From positions 62,001 to 126,000 of the forward strand of contig JAFDVW010000014.1 of assembly GCA_018268755.1 (NCBI GenBank): a DNA stretch of 64,000 nucleotides, in the 5' to 3' direction. How positions within the stretch are numbered: position 1 is the stretch's first letter; each line of letters starts with the position of its first letter. The translations under genes were made by a program, and so were the position numbers. The notes under the pieces are model-generated. The model saw only the letters and a list, made by a program, of their open reading frames with translations, searched no databases and was not told where the DNA came from. The DNA is from Acidobacteriota bacterium. Lineage in GTDB: Bacteria; Acidobacteriota; Terriglobia; Terriglobales; Acidobacteriaceae. Positions 1 through 7,297 of the stretch are shown here, in pieces.

Positions 1-1
1 G

Positions 2-769
2 CTTTTGGAGGAGTTCGCCAATCACCGCGGTCTGTTTGATTTCAATCACGATGCAGGGGGCGCGCTTTATTCCTTTGTTCAGTCCCTGCGGAAAGACGAC
101 TGGATGGCGCTTCTGACTTATGACACGAAGATGCACATCGTGGAGGATTTCACGCAGGACAAGCGAAGCATTCTGGGGGGCTGGGCCGCTTTGCTTCCGG
201 GGAGCGCGATGTCATCGGACACGAATCTTTTTGACGCGCTCTACAGCACGCTGGACCGGCTCGACGCGGTGGCAGGCCCGAAATACATCGTCCTGATTTC
301 GACCGGGCGCGATACCTTCAGCATCAAGACCCTTGACCAGGTGCTTAAAAAAATCCAAAGTTCGCGAGACACCGTAATTTACTCCGTGGATATCGGGCAG
401 CCATTCCGCAACTATGCCGAGACGCACGGGTTGCCGAAGTCTCTGTGCCCTTTTACAGGCGCGGATGCCATGTGCGAGACGGAGTTTGCACGAGGTCATG
501 AGCAAATGCAGCGATTCGCAAAAATGAGCGGCGGATGGACTTACACTCCCGTGTTTAATGGGCAGATTGAGGACGAGCTAAAGTCAATCGGGGAACAGAT
601 CCAGAACCATTACCAGTTGTCCTATCGCTCAAGCGGCAAGCAGGCGGGATATCGCAAAATCAAGGTGGAACTCATCGACGACCACGGCCTCCCACTGAAG
701 ATGCGGGACCTGCACGGGCAAGAAATCGTCTATGGGGTTCAGGCGCGAGAAGGCTATCTGGTTAAGTAG
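2..769 (+). CDS. VWFA-related protein, acidobacterial type (5' end off window)
   Basis: The reading frame is open from the left edge, and the first usable start is only a TTG, so this is the C-terminal 255 residues of a longer protein. The visible part is a von Willebrand factor A fold. It has a MIDAS-type threonine loop (SSDTNLFDAL), a hydrophobic core strand (KYIVLISTGRD) and a later strand (VIYSVDIG), followed by a beta-rich tail ending GYLVK. This matches the TIGR03436-type family that is expanded in Acidobacteria and usually carries a signal peptide. The first MIDAS motif (DxSxS) and any signal peptide lie upstream of the window. A role in extracellular or periplasmic protein-protein contacts is inferred; the substrate is unknown. 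Confidence 0.8.
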   Translation, partial: LLEEFANHRGLFDFNHDAGGALYSFVQSLRKDDWMALLTYDTKMHIVEDFTQDKRSILGGWAALLPGSAMSSDTNLFDALYSTLDRLDAVAGPKYIVLISTGRDTFSIKTLDQVLKKIQSSRDTVIYSVDIGQPFRNYAETHGLPKSLCPFTGADAMCETEFARGHEQMQRFAKMSGGWTYTPVFNGQIEDELKSIGEQIQNHYQLSYRSSGKQAGYRKIKVELIDDHGLPLKMRDLHGQEIVYGVQAREGYLVK

Positions 770-786
770 CACGAGTAGTCTGGAAA

Positions 787-811
787 GGTGGGGACAGACG
801 GAAGTGACCCC
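787..811 (+). repeat. REP-like palindromic repeat, copy A (GGGGAC family)
   Basis: A GGGGACAGACGGAAGTGACCCC core lies just after the VWA gene. It resembles the copy at 1917-1944 (GGGGACGGACGGAA... shared) and folds as an imperfect hairpin. It looks like an intergenic REP/BIME-type element. Function is not known. Confidence 0.5.
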
Positions 812-872
812 GATGCGGATACCACCAGGGAATTTTGCCGGCATGGCAGAGCTATCAAAAGATCATCCGCGC

Positions 873-1799
873 TTATTCAGGCTTTCCATCGCCCGAATTC
901 CAATCCGCCTGACCTCGGGCGCGGTCGCACATGGACTCGATCGTATCTTCGGTTTCCTGGCGATCGGCTGCGAAGATCCCGTGCTGCGTCAATTGCACGG
1001 TCTTCCTTAATTCGGCGGAAGATTTTCCGGCTTTGAGACCCTGCTTGACCTGTTTCCACATGTCGGCGATAAAGTCCCGCTGGCGACGCAGCAGATCAAC
1101 ATCACCAAGATCTCCGTGTGCCGGAACCACGGTCTTGATGGGGAGCTGGGCCAAGTTGTCGAGTGCGCGAATCCAACCAACGTAGCTGACATCCTGGTCA
1201 GAAAGATTGTTTCCGTGGGTCCAATTGACCGCCAAGTCTCCCACGAAAACAATGCCCTCGGCGGGCAGATAGGCCACTGCATCGCCTTTGGTGTGGGCCT
1301 GTCCGTACTTGATCAGCTCCACCCGATGTTGGCCGTCGTCAAATACGAGGCGATCTTGAAATCGAATCGACGGTAGTTCCAGATGTTTCCAATTGATCTT
1401 GGTCTGGTCCCTGACATCTTCCATTCCCTTGGCGCTTAGCTCCAGCGCAAGATCGTCCGTGCTCACGATGGTGGCGCCGTGGGCCACGAATACACTGTTT
1501 CCCAAAGTGTGATCGGCATGGTAGTGAGTGTTGAAGACGAAACGGACCGGCTTGGGCGTGATGGCTTGTATGTCCGCAATGATCTTTTCCGCCGCCCAGG
1601 GAAAATTCGCGTCGATCACCAATACGTAGTCGCGGAACACCACAAAACCCACATTGGTCTGTTCGTGCGTGCTGAGATCACCAGACCAGTAGTAAACATC
1701 TGGCGCCAGCCGATGCACGCGACTCTGCGCGTAACTTGGCGGGCTGGCCCATGAAAGCAAGAAGATGAGAAAGGACGCACAGAATATTTTCGTCTGCAT
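873..1799 (-). CDS. Exported MBL-fold metallo-hydrolase
   Basis: A 308-residue protein with an N-terminal signal peptide (about residues 1-25, ending SYAQ). The metallo-beta-lactamase fold carries the HxHxDH zinc motif (HYHADH, about residues 92-97), a GDLAVNW segment and a later PAHGDLG segment that supply further metal ligands. The overall form matches the subclass B3-like or quinoprotein-relay hydrolases found next to many exported acidobacterial proteins. Without the full set of B3 active-site residues I do not call it an antibiotic resistance enzyme. It is transcribed away from the ABC-F gene and convergent with the VWA gene. The ATG at 1799 is consistent with the signal peptide. The substrate is unknown. 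Confidence 0.85.
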   Translation of the reverse strand: MQTKIFCASFLIFLLSWASPPSYAQSRVHRLAPDVYYWSGDLSTHEQTNVGFVVFRDYVLVIDANFPWAAEKIIADIQAITPKPVRFVFNTHYHADHTLGNSVFVAHGATIVSTDDLALELSAKGMEDVRDQTKINWKHLELPSIRFQDRLVFDDGQHRVELIKYGQAHTKGDAVAYLPAEGIVFVGDLAVNWTHGNNLSDQDVSYVGWIRALDNLAQLPIKTVVPAHGDLGDVDLLRRQRDFIADMWKQVKQGLKAGKSSAELRKTVQLTQHGIFAADRQETEDTIESMCDRARGQADWNSGDGKPE

Positions 1800-1855
1800 G
1801 GTTAATTACCTCAGCGATAGGCGAGCGGAGTAATCGTGTAGAAATCGGTATGCCT

Positions 1856-1875
1856 CCACAGCGAACACCGCGTTG
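1856..1875 (+). repeat. Dispersed 20-nt repeat, copy 1
   Basis: The sequence CCACAGCGAACACCGCGTTG closely matches 3884-3903 and the reverse complement of 4398-4416. The shared core is CGAACRCCGCGTTG. All three copies lie outside genes, around the ABC-F/DUF1398 block. Confidence 0.6.
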
Positions 1876-1916
1876 TGTAAGCCCCCGTCCAATCCAATGG
1901 GAAAATTCTATGAACA

Positions 1917-1944
1917 TTTGGGGACGGACGGAACGGTCCCCAAC
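1917..1944 (+). repeat. REP-like palindromic repeat, copy B
   Basis: A TTGGGGAC...GTCCCCAA inverted repeat with perfect 8-bp arms encloses a short loop and shares GGGGAC-GACGGAA with copy A at 787-811. It could form a stable hairpin in RNA or single-stranded DNA. It is typical of REP elements mobilised by TnpA-REP (RAYT) enzymes, but no such enzyme is encoded in this window. Confidence 0.55.
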
Positions 1945-1958
1945 GGCTAGTAAGACTG

Positions 1959-2060
1959 TTAGACCCTGTCCTTCCAATACCCGGGCTGCCGGTGTCCGTG
2001 AGCAATGGCCAAGATTCTAACCACAGATTTCCTTTCGTGGTATCGGGGCAGTGAGGATTT
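1959..2060 (-). pseudogene. ParE/RelE toxin C-terminal relic
   Basis: Reading the minus strand from 2060 to the TAA at 1959-1961 gives about 33 codons. They contain RILAIAHGHRQPGYWKDRV, the usual end of RelE/ParE-type toxins (pattern ILAVAHxxRxPGYW). An in-frame stop at 2061-2063 cuts it off from any N-terminal part. It is therefore a fragment, not a gene. The matching N-terminal half lies on the same strand at 4481-4600, beyond the ABC-F and DUF1398 genes. Confidence 0.65.
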
Positions 2061-2183
2061 TTAGCTATAAGACCTCCTGAGTCTGCTTCTTCGTCTTGTT
2101 AATCTGTTGCGAGGTAACTGCCCGCCAATCTTCCGACCACGCTACACTAGAAGAGACACCATGCCCCAAGGCACTCCTTCAAC

Positions 2184-3821
2184 ATGATCTCTTTCTCCAA
2201 CATCAATAAGCAATATGGCAAGCAGTTGCTCTTCGTGGACGCCTCTTTTCAATTGAATCCCGGCGAAAAAGTTGGGCTGGTCGGCCCCAACGGCGCGGGT
2301 AAGACGACGCTCTTTCGCATGGTGGTGGGCGAGGAAGCTCCCGACGATGGCACGGTCTCCGTCCCCAGGAAGGTGACAATCGGCTACTTTCGCCAGGACG
2401 TCGAGGAGATGCAGGGGCGTTCGGTGCTGGATGAAGCCATCGCCGGCAGCGGACGCGTCGGCAATCTGCACCACGAACTCGAAGCCTTGCAGCGCGACAT
2501 GTCCGATCCTGACCAAGCGGACGACATGGAGCGCATTCTTGAGCGCTTCGGCCACGTGCAGGAGGAGTACGAGCATTTAGGCGGGTACGCGCTCGAATCG
2601 CAGGCTCGGGAAGTGCTCCATGGTCTGGGCTTCAAAGACGATCAAATTGACGGCGACGTGGGCGCTCTCTCGGGTGGATGGAAGATGCGCGTTGCGCTGG
2701 CGCGCGTCCTGCTGGGGATGCCGGACGTGTTGCTGATGGACGAACCGACCAACCATCTCGACATCGAATCTATCATCTGGCTGGAAAAGTTTCTCAAGTC
2801 ATTTCCGGGCGCGCTGCTGATGACTTCGCACGATCGCGAGTTCATGAATCGTATCGTCTCCAAGATCGCGGAAATTGATGGCGGCGAGATCATCACCTAC
2901 TCGGGGGACTATGACTTCTACGAGCGCGAGCGCGCCATCCGGGAAACCAACCAGCAGGCGGCATTCGCGCGGCAGCAGTCCATGTTGGCCAAAGAACAGC
3001 GCTTCATCGATCGTTTCCGGACGCACGCGGCCAAGGCGGCCCAGGTGCAGAGCCGCATCAAGGCGCTGGACAAGATCGAGAAGATCGAGCTGCCCAAAAA
3101 ACGGCAAGTCGTAAAATTCGACTTTCGTGTCCCGCCGCGCTCCGGCGAGCAGGTGGCCGTGCTGGAGAATCTGCACAAGAGTTACGGCCCGCGCGTGATT
3201 TACGATGGCTTCAATCTCACCATCCGCCGCGGCGAACGCTGGGCCGTCATGGGAAGAAACGGGGCCGGCAAAACGACGCTGCTGAAAATGATCGCCGGCG
3301 CCAGTGCTCCGGATGCCGGAAGCGTGCGGCTCGGGGCCAGCCTGAATCTGGGCTACTTCGCGCAACAGTCGTTGGACGTACTGAATTCCGATCTCACCGT
3401 CAGCGAACAGCTGCAACAGGATTTTCCCCACGACAGCATCGGGTCGCTGCGAACCCTGGCAGGAGCCTTCCAGTTCTCCGGTGAAGACGTGGACAAGAAG
3501 ATCCGCACGCTTTCCGGCGGAGAAAAGTCGCGGTTGGCCATCGCGCGCATGCTCTACAACCCACCCAACTTTCTGGTGCTCGATGAGCCGACCAATCACC
3601 TGGACCTTGCCACCAAGGAAATGCTGGTCGACGCCCTGAAAGATTTTGAAGGCACCATGATCTTCGTGTCGCACGACCGCATGTTCCTGCGCGGTCTGGG
3701 CTCACGCGTGCTGGAACTGGGCGGCGAGAGCGGCACCGACCGCAACCCCACGGTTTATCCCGGATCCTACGTGGAGTACGTGCAGAAGCTTGGGCATGAG
3801 GCGCCCGGGATTTATTCGTAG
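2184..3821 (+). CDS. ABC-F family ATPase
   Basis: A 545-residue soluble protein with two ABC ATPase domains in tandem and no membrane segment. Domain 1 has Walker A GPNGAGKTT (about 34-42), signature LSGGW (about 161) and Walker B LLMDEPTNHLD (about 186). Domain 2 has GRNGAGKTT (about 356), LSGGEKSRL (about 443) and VLDEPTNHLD (about 467). A charged linker with many Lys, Arg and Gln residues joins them. DEPTNHLD in both domains is diagnostic of ABC-F proteins, which act on the ribosome as translation factors (EttA, Uup, YbiT) or antibiotic protectors. Which subgroup cannot be decided here. It probably helps stalled ribosomes rather than transporting anything. The C-terminus is short, so there is no Uup-type coiled coil. 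Confidence 0.92.
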   Translation: MISFSNINKQYGKQLLFVDASFQLNPGEKVGLVGPNGAGKTTLFRMVVGEEAPDDGTVSVPRKVTIGYFRQDVEEMQGRSVLDEAIAGSGRVGNLHHELEALQRDMSDPDQADDMERILERFGHVQEEYEHLGGYALESQAREVLHGLGFKDDQIDGDVGALSGGWKMRVALARVLLGMPDVLLMDEPTNHLDIESIIWLEKFLKSFPGALLMTSHDREFMNRIVSKIAEIDGGEIITYSGDYDFYERERAIRETNQQAAFARQQSMLAKEQRFIDRFRTHAAKAAQVQSRIKALDKIEKIELPKKRQVVKFDFRVPPRSGEQVAVLENLHKSYGPRVIYDGFNLTIRRGERWAVMGRNGAGKTTLLKMIAGASAPDAGSVRLGASLNLGYFAQQSLDVLNSDLTVSEQLQQDFPHDSIGSLRTLAGAFQFSGEDVDKKIRTLSGGEKSRLAIARMLYNPPNFLVLDEPTNHLDLATKEMLVDALKDFEGTMIFVSHDRMFLRGLGSRVLELGGESGTDRNPTVYPGSYVEYVQKLGHEAPGIYS

Positions 3822-3868
3822 GCGTTGGTACAGTATGTCCCGTCTCTCTGCGTATTCTTTAAAACTTA

Positions 3869-3917
3869 GGGCCACCCGTTCCTACACAACGAACACCGCG
3901 TTGCCTGGGCCACCCGT
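3869..3917 (+). repeat. Direct repeats GGGCCACCCGT flanking dispersed repeat copy 2
   Basis: Two identical 11-mers, GGGCCACCCGT (3869-3879 and 3907-3917), bracket the second copy of the 20-nt dispersed repeat (3884-3903). The arrangement of a core repeat inside short direct repeats resembles a target-site duplication or a composite intergenic element. It sits directly upstream of the DUF1398 gene. Confidence 0.5.
3884..3903 (+). repeat. Dispersed 20-nt repeat, copy 2
   Basis: The sequence ACACAACGAACACCGCGTTG is nearly identical to 1856-1875 and to the minus strand of 4398-4416. Confidence 0.6.
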
Positions 3918-3931
3918 CCACGGCGTAAAAT

Positions 3932-4354
3932 ATGCAAATGAGCAAAGCGACCGAAACACTACAAGCGGCACAGAAGCGTGCCCTGCAAGGGCGCCCGAAA
4001 ACAGGAGGTTTTCCGTATTTTGCCGAGACGCTCCGGCGAGCGGGCGCGAGACGAAATTTGTGGTATCTGCCATCCTGCCAGAGCTTGTACCGGACGCAGG
4101 AAGGTCCGGTGGTGATGCAAGGCACACCGCTGATTTCGGGCACCGCGGATGTGCCCGCGTTCAACAAAGAAGCGCTCATCCAAGCGCTGCGAACAGACCA
4201 GGCGGGCGAGAGCACCTTCCCTGAGTTTCTGGCCGGGGCATGGCAGGCGGGAGTCGTCCGTTACGATGTCGATTTCGACGCCAGAACCGTTACCTACTAT
4301 GGCTGCAATGATGAGGAATATATGGAGTCGTATCCGGCTGTAGCAATCGACTAG
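3932..4354 (+). CDS. DUF1398 family protein
   Basis: A 140-residue cytosolic protein with no signal peptide. The body (TGGFPYFAETLRRAG, then a FLAGAWQAGVVRYDVDF segment and a final VTYYGCNDEEY) fits the DUF1398 family, which includes E. coli YbcV. Family members are about 130 residues, so this is full length. Their biochemical role is not established. A second ATG two codons in (3938) is an alternative start. It follows the ABC-F gene on the same strand, with about 110 bp of repeat-rich DNA between, so co-transcription is uncertain. Both genes sit between the two halves of a ParE-like toxin. Confidence 0.75.
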   Translation: MQMSKATETLQAAQKRALQGRPKTGGFPYFAETLRRAGARRNLWYLPSCQSLYRTQEGPVVMQGTPLISGTADVPAFNKEALIQALRTDQAGESTFPEFLAGAWQAGVVRYDVDFDARTVTYYGCNDEEYMESYPAVAID

Positions 4355-4397
4355 CCCACTCACTTTTCTTTCGCTAAGGCACAAGAGGTGAGGTGGT

Positions 4398-4416
4398 CAA
4401 CGCGGCGTTCGTCGTG
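4398..4416 (-). repeat. Dispersed 20-nt repeat, copy 3 (inverted)
   Basis: The reverse complement reads CACGACGAACGCCGCGTTG and aligns with copies 1 and 2 with two or three differences. It is inverted relative to them and lies between the DUF1398 gene and the ParE N-terminal relic. Confidence 0.5.
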
Positions 4417-4480
4417 TGGGGGATTTCGGATTTCGCAGCCATCCCTTAATCTACTGAAGCCAAAATCGGGCTGGAACGGG

Positions 4481-4600
4481 CTACTCGCCCGCAGAGAAGA
4501 TCCGCGCGGTGGTCAAACCTGCGTAGCGCTTAGAGTCTTTGGCAATGTATTCATGGATAGCGTCAAGATCGCGCAGCGATTGTGACGACCATAGAACCCA
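4481..4600 (-). pseudogene. ParE/RelE toxin N-terminal relic
   Basis: The minus strand from 4600 to the TAG at 4481-4483 encodes about 39 residues containing DLDAIHEYIAKDSKRYAG. This is the helical hairpin that opens RelE/ParE toxins (pattern DLxxIxxYIAxDSxxYA). The frame continues upstream without an ATG, GTG or TTG that would give a normal start, and it stops at about residue 40 of an expected ~100. It is a degraded fragment. No antitoxin gene is visible next to it. The C-terminal counterpart is at 1959-2060. Confidence 0.7.
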
Positions 4601-4604
4601 CCCC

Positions 4605-6677
4605 CTAAATGGAAAACGCCGGATCGCCTTCGATCACCTTCTGCTCGAGGTGCGGGCGTTCGCTCTTGCCCCAGAGGCGGGCAGTGTGGCGAACCCGATA
4701 GAGAATCGGTCCGCCATCGGGCCGCTCCTGGCGAACAATGGGACGCGGCACGCAGACGAATTCCGTCTCCAGCCGGTCCGTTGCCGCGTGCACCACCGCA
4801 TAGCCATGGCCGCCCATGTCCACAAACGACAGGTGGGGTGACAAATCGCGGTTGGAAAGCTGGCGTGCTTTGTGCACGTCACCGCTCTTCGCATACTCCA
4901 GGCAAGAGCGAACCCCGTGACGCACCAGCATATTCACCGTGGGTTGCGGACGGCTGTCGCCAGGAGCTTGTCCGAGGAACAGAGCCCGTAGCGGAGCGTC
5001 CTTGGGCAGTTGATATTCCAAGGACTCCACCATGCCGGGCGCGGAGATGGATCCAGTCACAAACGCCACACCTACCGGGTCAAAGGATTTCGGGGGCAGA
5101 GACTTCGCGGACAACCCAGCCCAGAAGCTGTGCGCATCGCCAGCCACCGTGGCGAAGCCGGTGATTTCGTGCTGGCGAATGAAATCGTAGATCTCTCCGC
5201 GCTCCTGACAGGCGCTGGCGAAGTCAACGCCGCCAAAGCTGGCATACCCGGCCCCGGGCCAGGCGCTGGCGACCATCCCGGGAGGAAGGTTCTGCGGGTC
5301 GGCACGCATATCCAGCGTTGAAGTGGTACTGCCCCAGATTTTCCAGGTGGCTTTCGAATTCCGCAGCTGTTCGAGAAACCACGCTTTCTGCTCGGCGCCG
5401 AGAATGGTCTGCGCGGTATCCGCTTTGCGGAGGTTGGGGACCTGCTGGTCTCCGAAGCGAATGGTGTCGGGCGGTTTGCCTCCGTTGTAGTCCCGGCCGC
5501 CGTCGAGAATCTCGATCACCTCCTCGGGAATGAACTCCGAATAGTCCTTGTTAAAAAACGCTGCGTCATCGAATTTGGTTCCGGGGTTTTCCGACCGGTA
5601 GCTTCGCTCGTCGGTGATGATGAGTTCCACGTTTCGGCCCCAGCGCAACGACCTGTAGCCTCTAAGGCTGTTGATCGCTGCAAGGTTATTCGGTTCTTGT
5701 CCCAGACCGTGGTCGTCAAAGTTCGTCACTGCGACATCAGCAACCGCCGGCGGATTGAAACGTTCGAGCGAGGGCCCACCGCTTTTCACCATGCGCGCGG
5801 GCTGATACTCAAAAAGCGCCTGCATGGCCGCGACCTTGCGCGTCTGCGCCGGACGCGTTTTGCCGTCGAACACCTGCAGGGCTTGCCAGCCCTGCCAGCT
5901 GAACTCATGGTTGTCCCACATGGGAACAAAGGGCCAGCGCGCGCGCGCGTCCTGCAGGTCGGGATCATGCAGGTAACTGCGATATACCGCGCGGTAGTCG
6001 TCGACGTTCACGGGGATGTGGAGGTCGTCGACTTTCTCACCCTGCGGATAACGAACGATGTCCCTCACCTTGCGGTCGTAGTAGGTGGCGCGGTCCTCGG
6101 GATACCAGACCAGCTCGTAGATGAAGTCGCCCAGGTGCAGGACGAAGCTGAGGCGGTCCTGCTCAGCCGCGCGCTCATCCTCGAAGATCATTCTTCGATA
6201 TGCGTTCTGCGCTCCGAGGTTTGCGTTCTGACAACTGACGAACGCGAAGCGGACCGGCCGGGGATCATCTTCGGCGGGCGCGGTGAGGGTGCGGCCAAGG
6301 CGGCTGCCGTTACCCGCAGGATCGGTAAAGCGATACCAATAGACCCGGGCCGGCTGCAGTCCGCCGACCAGCACGCGGCAGGTCCAGTCCGCCTCCGCCG
6401 AAAGGGAGACCCTCTGTGTGGCAATGACACGCTGGAAGGTCTGGTCGAGCGCCACTTCGACGGTCAGCTCCTGGGCCGGGTTCGGCTGCGGGGCGCGCCG
6501 GGTCCACAACAACACACTGTTGCTGTCAGGATCGCCGGAGGCTACCCCTTCCGGGAATAAGTCGCGACGCTCGCGCCAGGAAATCTTCGAGGGGGCCGGG
6601 AACGAGCGGGCCCAGGCGGCTTCCACGCCGAAAACCGCGGCCATAGCCAGAAAGTCGCGACGGCTTATGTTTCCCAT
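4605..6677 (-). CDS. phoD: PhoD-family alkaline phosphatase/phosphodiesterase, Tat-exported
   Basis: The predicted protein has 690 residues. I place the start at the ATG at 6677, because AGGAG lies 8 nt before it and the protein then opens MGNISRRDFL, a twin-arginine signal (SRRDFL, residues 5-10). An earlier in-frame ATG at 6704 would put nine residues before this signal. A beta-sandwich N-terminal domain (VASGDPDSNSVLLWTR) precedes the metallophosphatase domain with HLGDFIY, WDNHEF (about 250) and a late AGDAHSFWAG motif, which carry the metal ligands of PhoD enzymes. These enzymes release phosphate from phosphomono- and diesters outside the cytoplasm. The gene is divergent from the PIN fragment at 6713, with only 35 bp between the two starts. 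Confidence 0.9.
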   Translation of the reverse strand: MGNISRRDFLAMAAVFGVEAAWARSFPAPSKISWRERRDLFPEGVASGDPDSNSVLLWTRRAPQPNPAQELTVEVALDQTFQRVIATQRVSLSAEADWTCRVLVGGLQPARVYWYRFTDPAGNGSRLGRTLTAPAEDDPRPVRFAFVSCQNANLGAQNAYRRMIFEDERAAEQDRLSFVLHLGDFIYELVWYPEDRATYYDRKVRDIVRYPQGEKVDDLHIPVNVDDYRAVYRSYLHDPDLQDARARWPFVPMWDNHEFSWQGWQALQVFDGKTRPAQTRKVAAMQALFEYQPARMVKSGGPSLERFNPPAVADVAVTNFDDHGLGQEPNNLAAINSLRGYRSLRWGRNVELIITDERSYRSENPGTKFDDAAFFNKDYSEFIPEEVIEILDGGRDYNGGKPPDTIRFGDQQVPNLRKADTAQTILGAEQKAWFLEQLRNSKATWKIWGSTTSTLDMRADPQNLPPGMVASAWPGAGYASFGGVDFASACQERGEIYDFIRQHEITGFATVAGDAHSFWAGLSAKSLPPKSFDPVGVAFVTGSISAPGMVESLEYQLPKDAPLRALFLGQAPGDSRPQPTVNMLVRHGVRSCLEYAKSGDVHKARQLSNRDLSPHLSFVDMGGHGYAVVHAATDRLETEFVCVPRPIVRQERPDGGPILYRVRHTARLWGKSERPHLEQKVIEGDPAFSI

Positions 6678-6712
6678 CGGATAGCTCCTTTTTTCGCGCT
6701 GCACGGGCCGCG

Positions 6713-6991
6713 ATGGTCGAGATTTCCCGTCCCAAGAGTGAAAGGAACGCGGCGGCCCTATGTTGGACGGTCTTGCGCTGCGAGTGTGAGCACAAGATCC
6801 CCATTCGCATGACTGAGGTTGGCCTGAAGCAAGCCGTGGAATTGTCCGGCAAGTTAAACCTATACGCTTACGATGCCTGTGTGCTTGCCTGTGCCATAAA
6901 CCAACGAGCTCCGCTGCTCACGTTGGACGGCGGCTTGCGAGGACGCGCGAGGAAATTGAAATTGGATGTACTGGAGGCAAATCTACGATGA
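6713..6991 (+). pseudogene. Half-length PIN-domain (VapC-like) toxin
   Basis: Only 92 codons, against about 130 for a VapC. The C-terminal half is clear: LYAYDACVLACAINQRAPLLTLDGGLRGRARKL... carries the third and fourth acidic positions of the PIN fold (YDA and TLD). The N-terminal strand with the first catalytic Asp (usually within the first ten residues) is absent, and the upstream DNA is the phoD translation start region read backwards. It therefore looks truncated, perhaps by the rearrangement that placed phoD here. Its stop overlaps the start of the antitoxin gene by 4 bp (ATGA), as in intact modules. Nuclease activity is doubtful. Confidence 0.6.
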
Positions 6992-7221
6992 AATCGTACA
7001 GCTATTCTAAGGCGCGCGGAAATTTTGCCACGGTCCTCGACGAAGCCGAGCGCGATGGAGCGGTAGAGATTCGCCGCCGCGACGGGAGCGTGTTCCGCAT
7101 TTTACCTGTAGGAAAATCCAAAGCGTCGCCGCTCGAGGTGAAAGGCGTGAAGTTGAAAATGTCGTCCCACGATCTGGTTGCCATTGTGAGGGAAGGCCGG
7201 GAACACAAATCCTACGAATAA
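6988..7221 (+). CDS. Phd/YefM-type antitoxin
   Basis: A 77-residue protein that opens MKSYSYSKARGNFATVLDEA. This is the DNA-binding half of the Phd/YefM fold, in which the usual S-ExR pattern becomes YSKARGNFATVLDEAE, followed by EIRRRDGSVFRILPV. The C-terminal tail (SHDLVAIVREGREHKSYE) would bind the toxin. It starts inside the stop of the truncated PIN gene (4-bp overlap), giving the less common toxin-then-antitoxin order. Because its toxin lacks the N-terminal half, it may now be an orphan antitoxin. Confidence 0.75.
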   Translation: MKSYSYSKARGNFATVLDEAERDGAVEIRRRDGSVFRILPVGKSKASPLEVKGVKLKMSSHDLVAIVREGREHKSYE

Positions 7222-7297
7222 ATCCCCGGCCTGAAATGGAAGGTTGGGGCAGCCCCCAGGCAGACTTAAACGGGGCAGCCAATCTGCGGCCGGGCAC

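Larger units (their letters stand above)
1800..2183. other. Intergenic region with REP hairpin and a toxin relic
   Basis: This 384-bp stretch between the divergent MBL and ABC-F genes has no intact gene. It holds a copy of a 20-nt dispersed repeat (1856-1875), an 8-bp-arm hairpin repeat (1917-1944) and, on the minus strand, the last ~33 codons of a ParE/RelE toxin (1959-2060). Promoters for both flanking genes should lie here, but I could not identify convincing -10/-35 boxes. Confidence 0.6.

Noticed and set aside
4388-4585. 65-codon plus-strand ORF after the DUF1398 gene
   Set aside because: It is opposite the ParE N-terminal relic, which explains the open frame better.
5697-6560. 287-codon plus-strand ORF inside phoD
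   Set aside because: It is antisense to conserved PhoD motifs and shows no protein-family signature.
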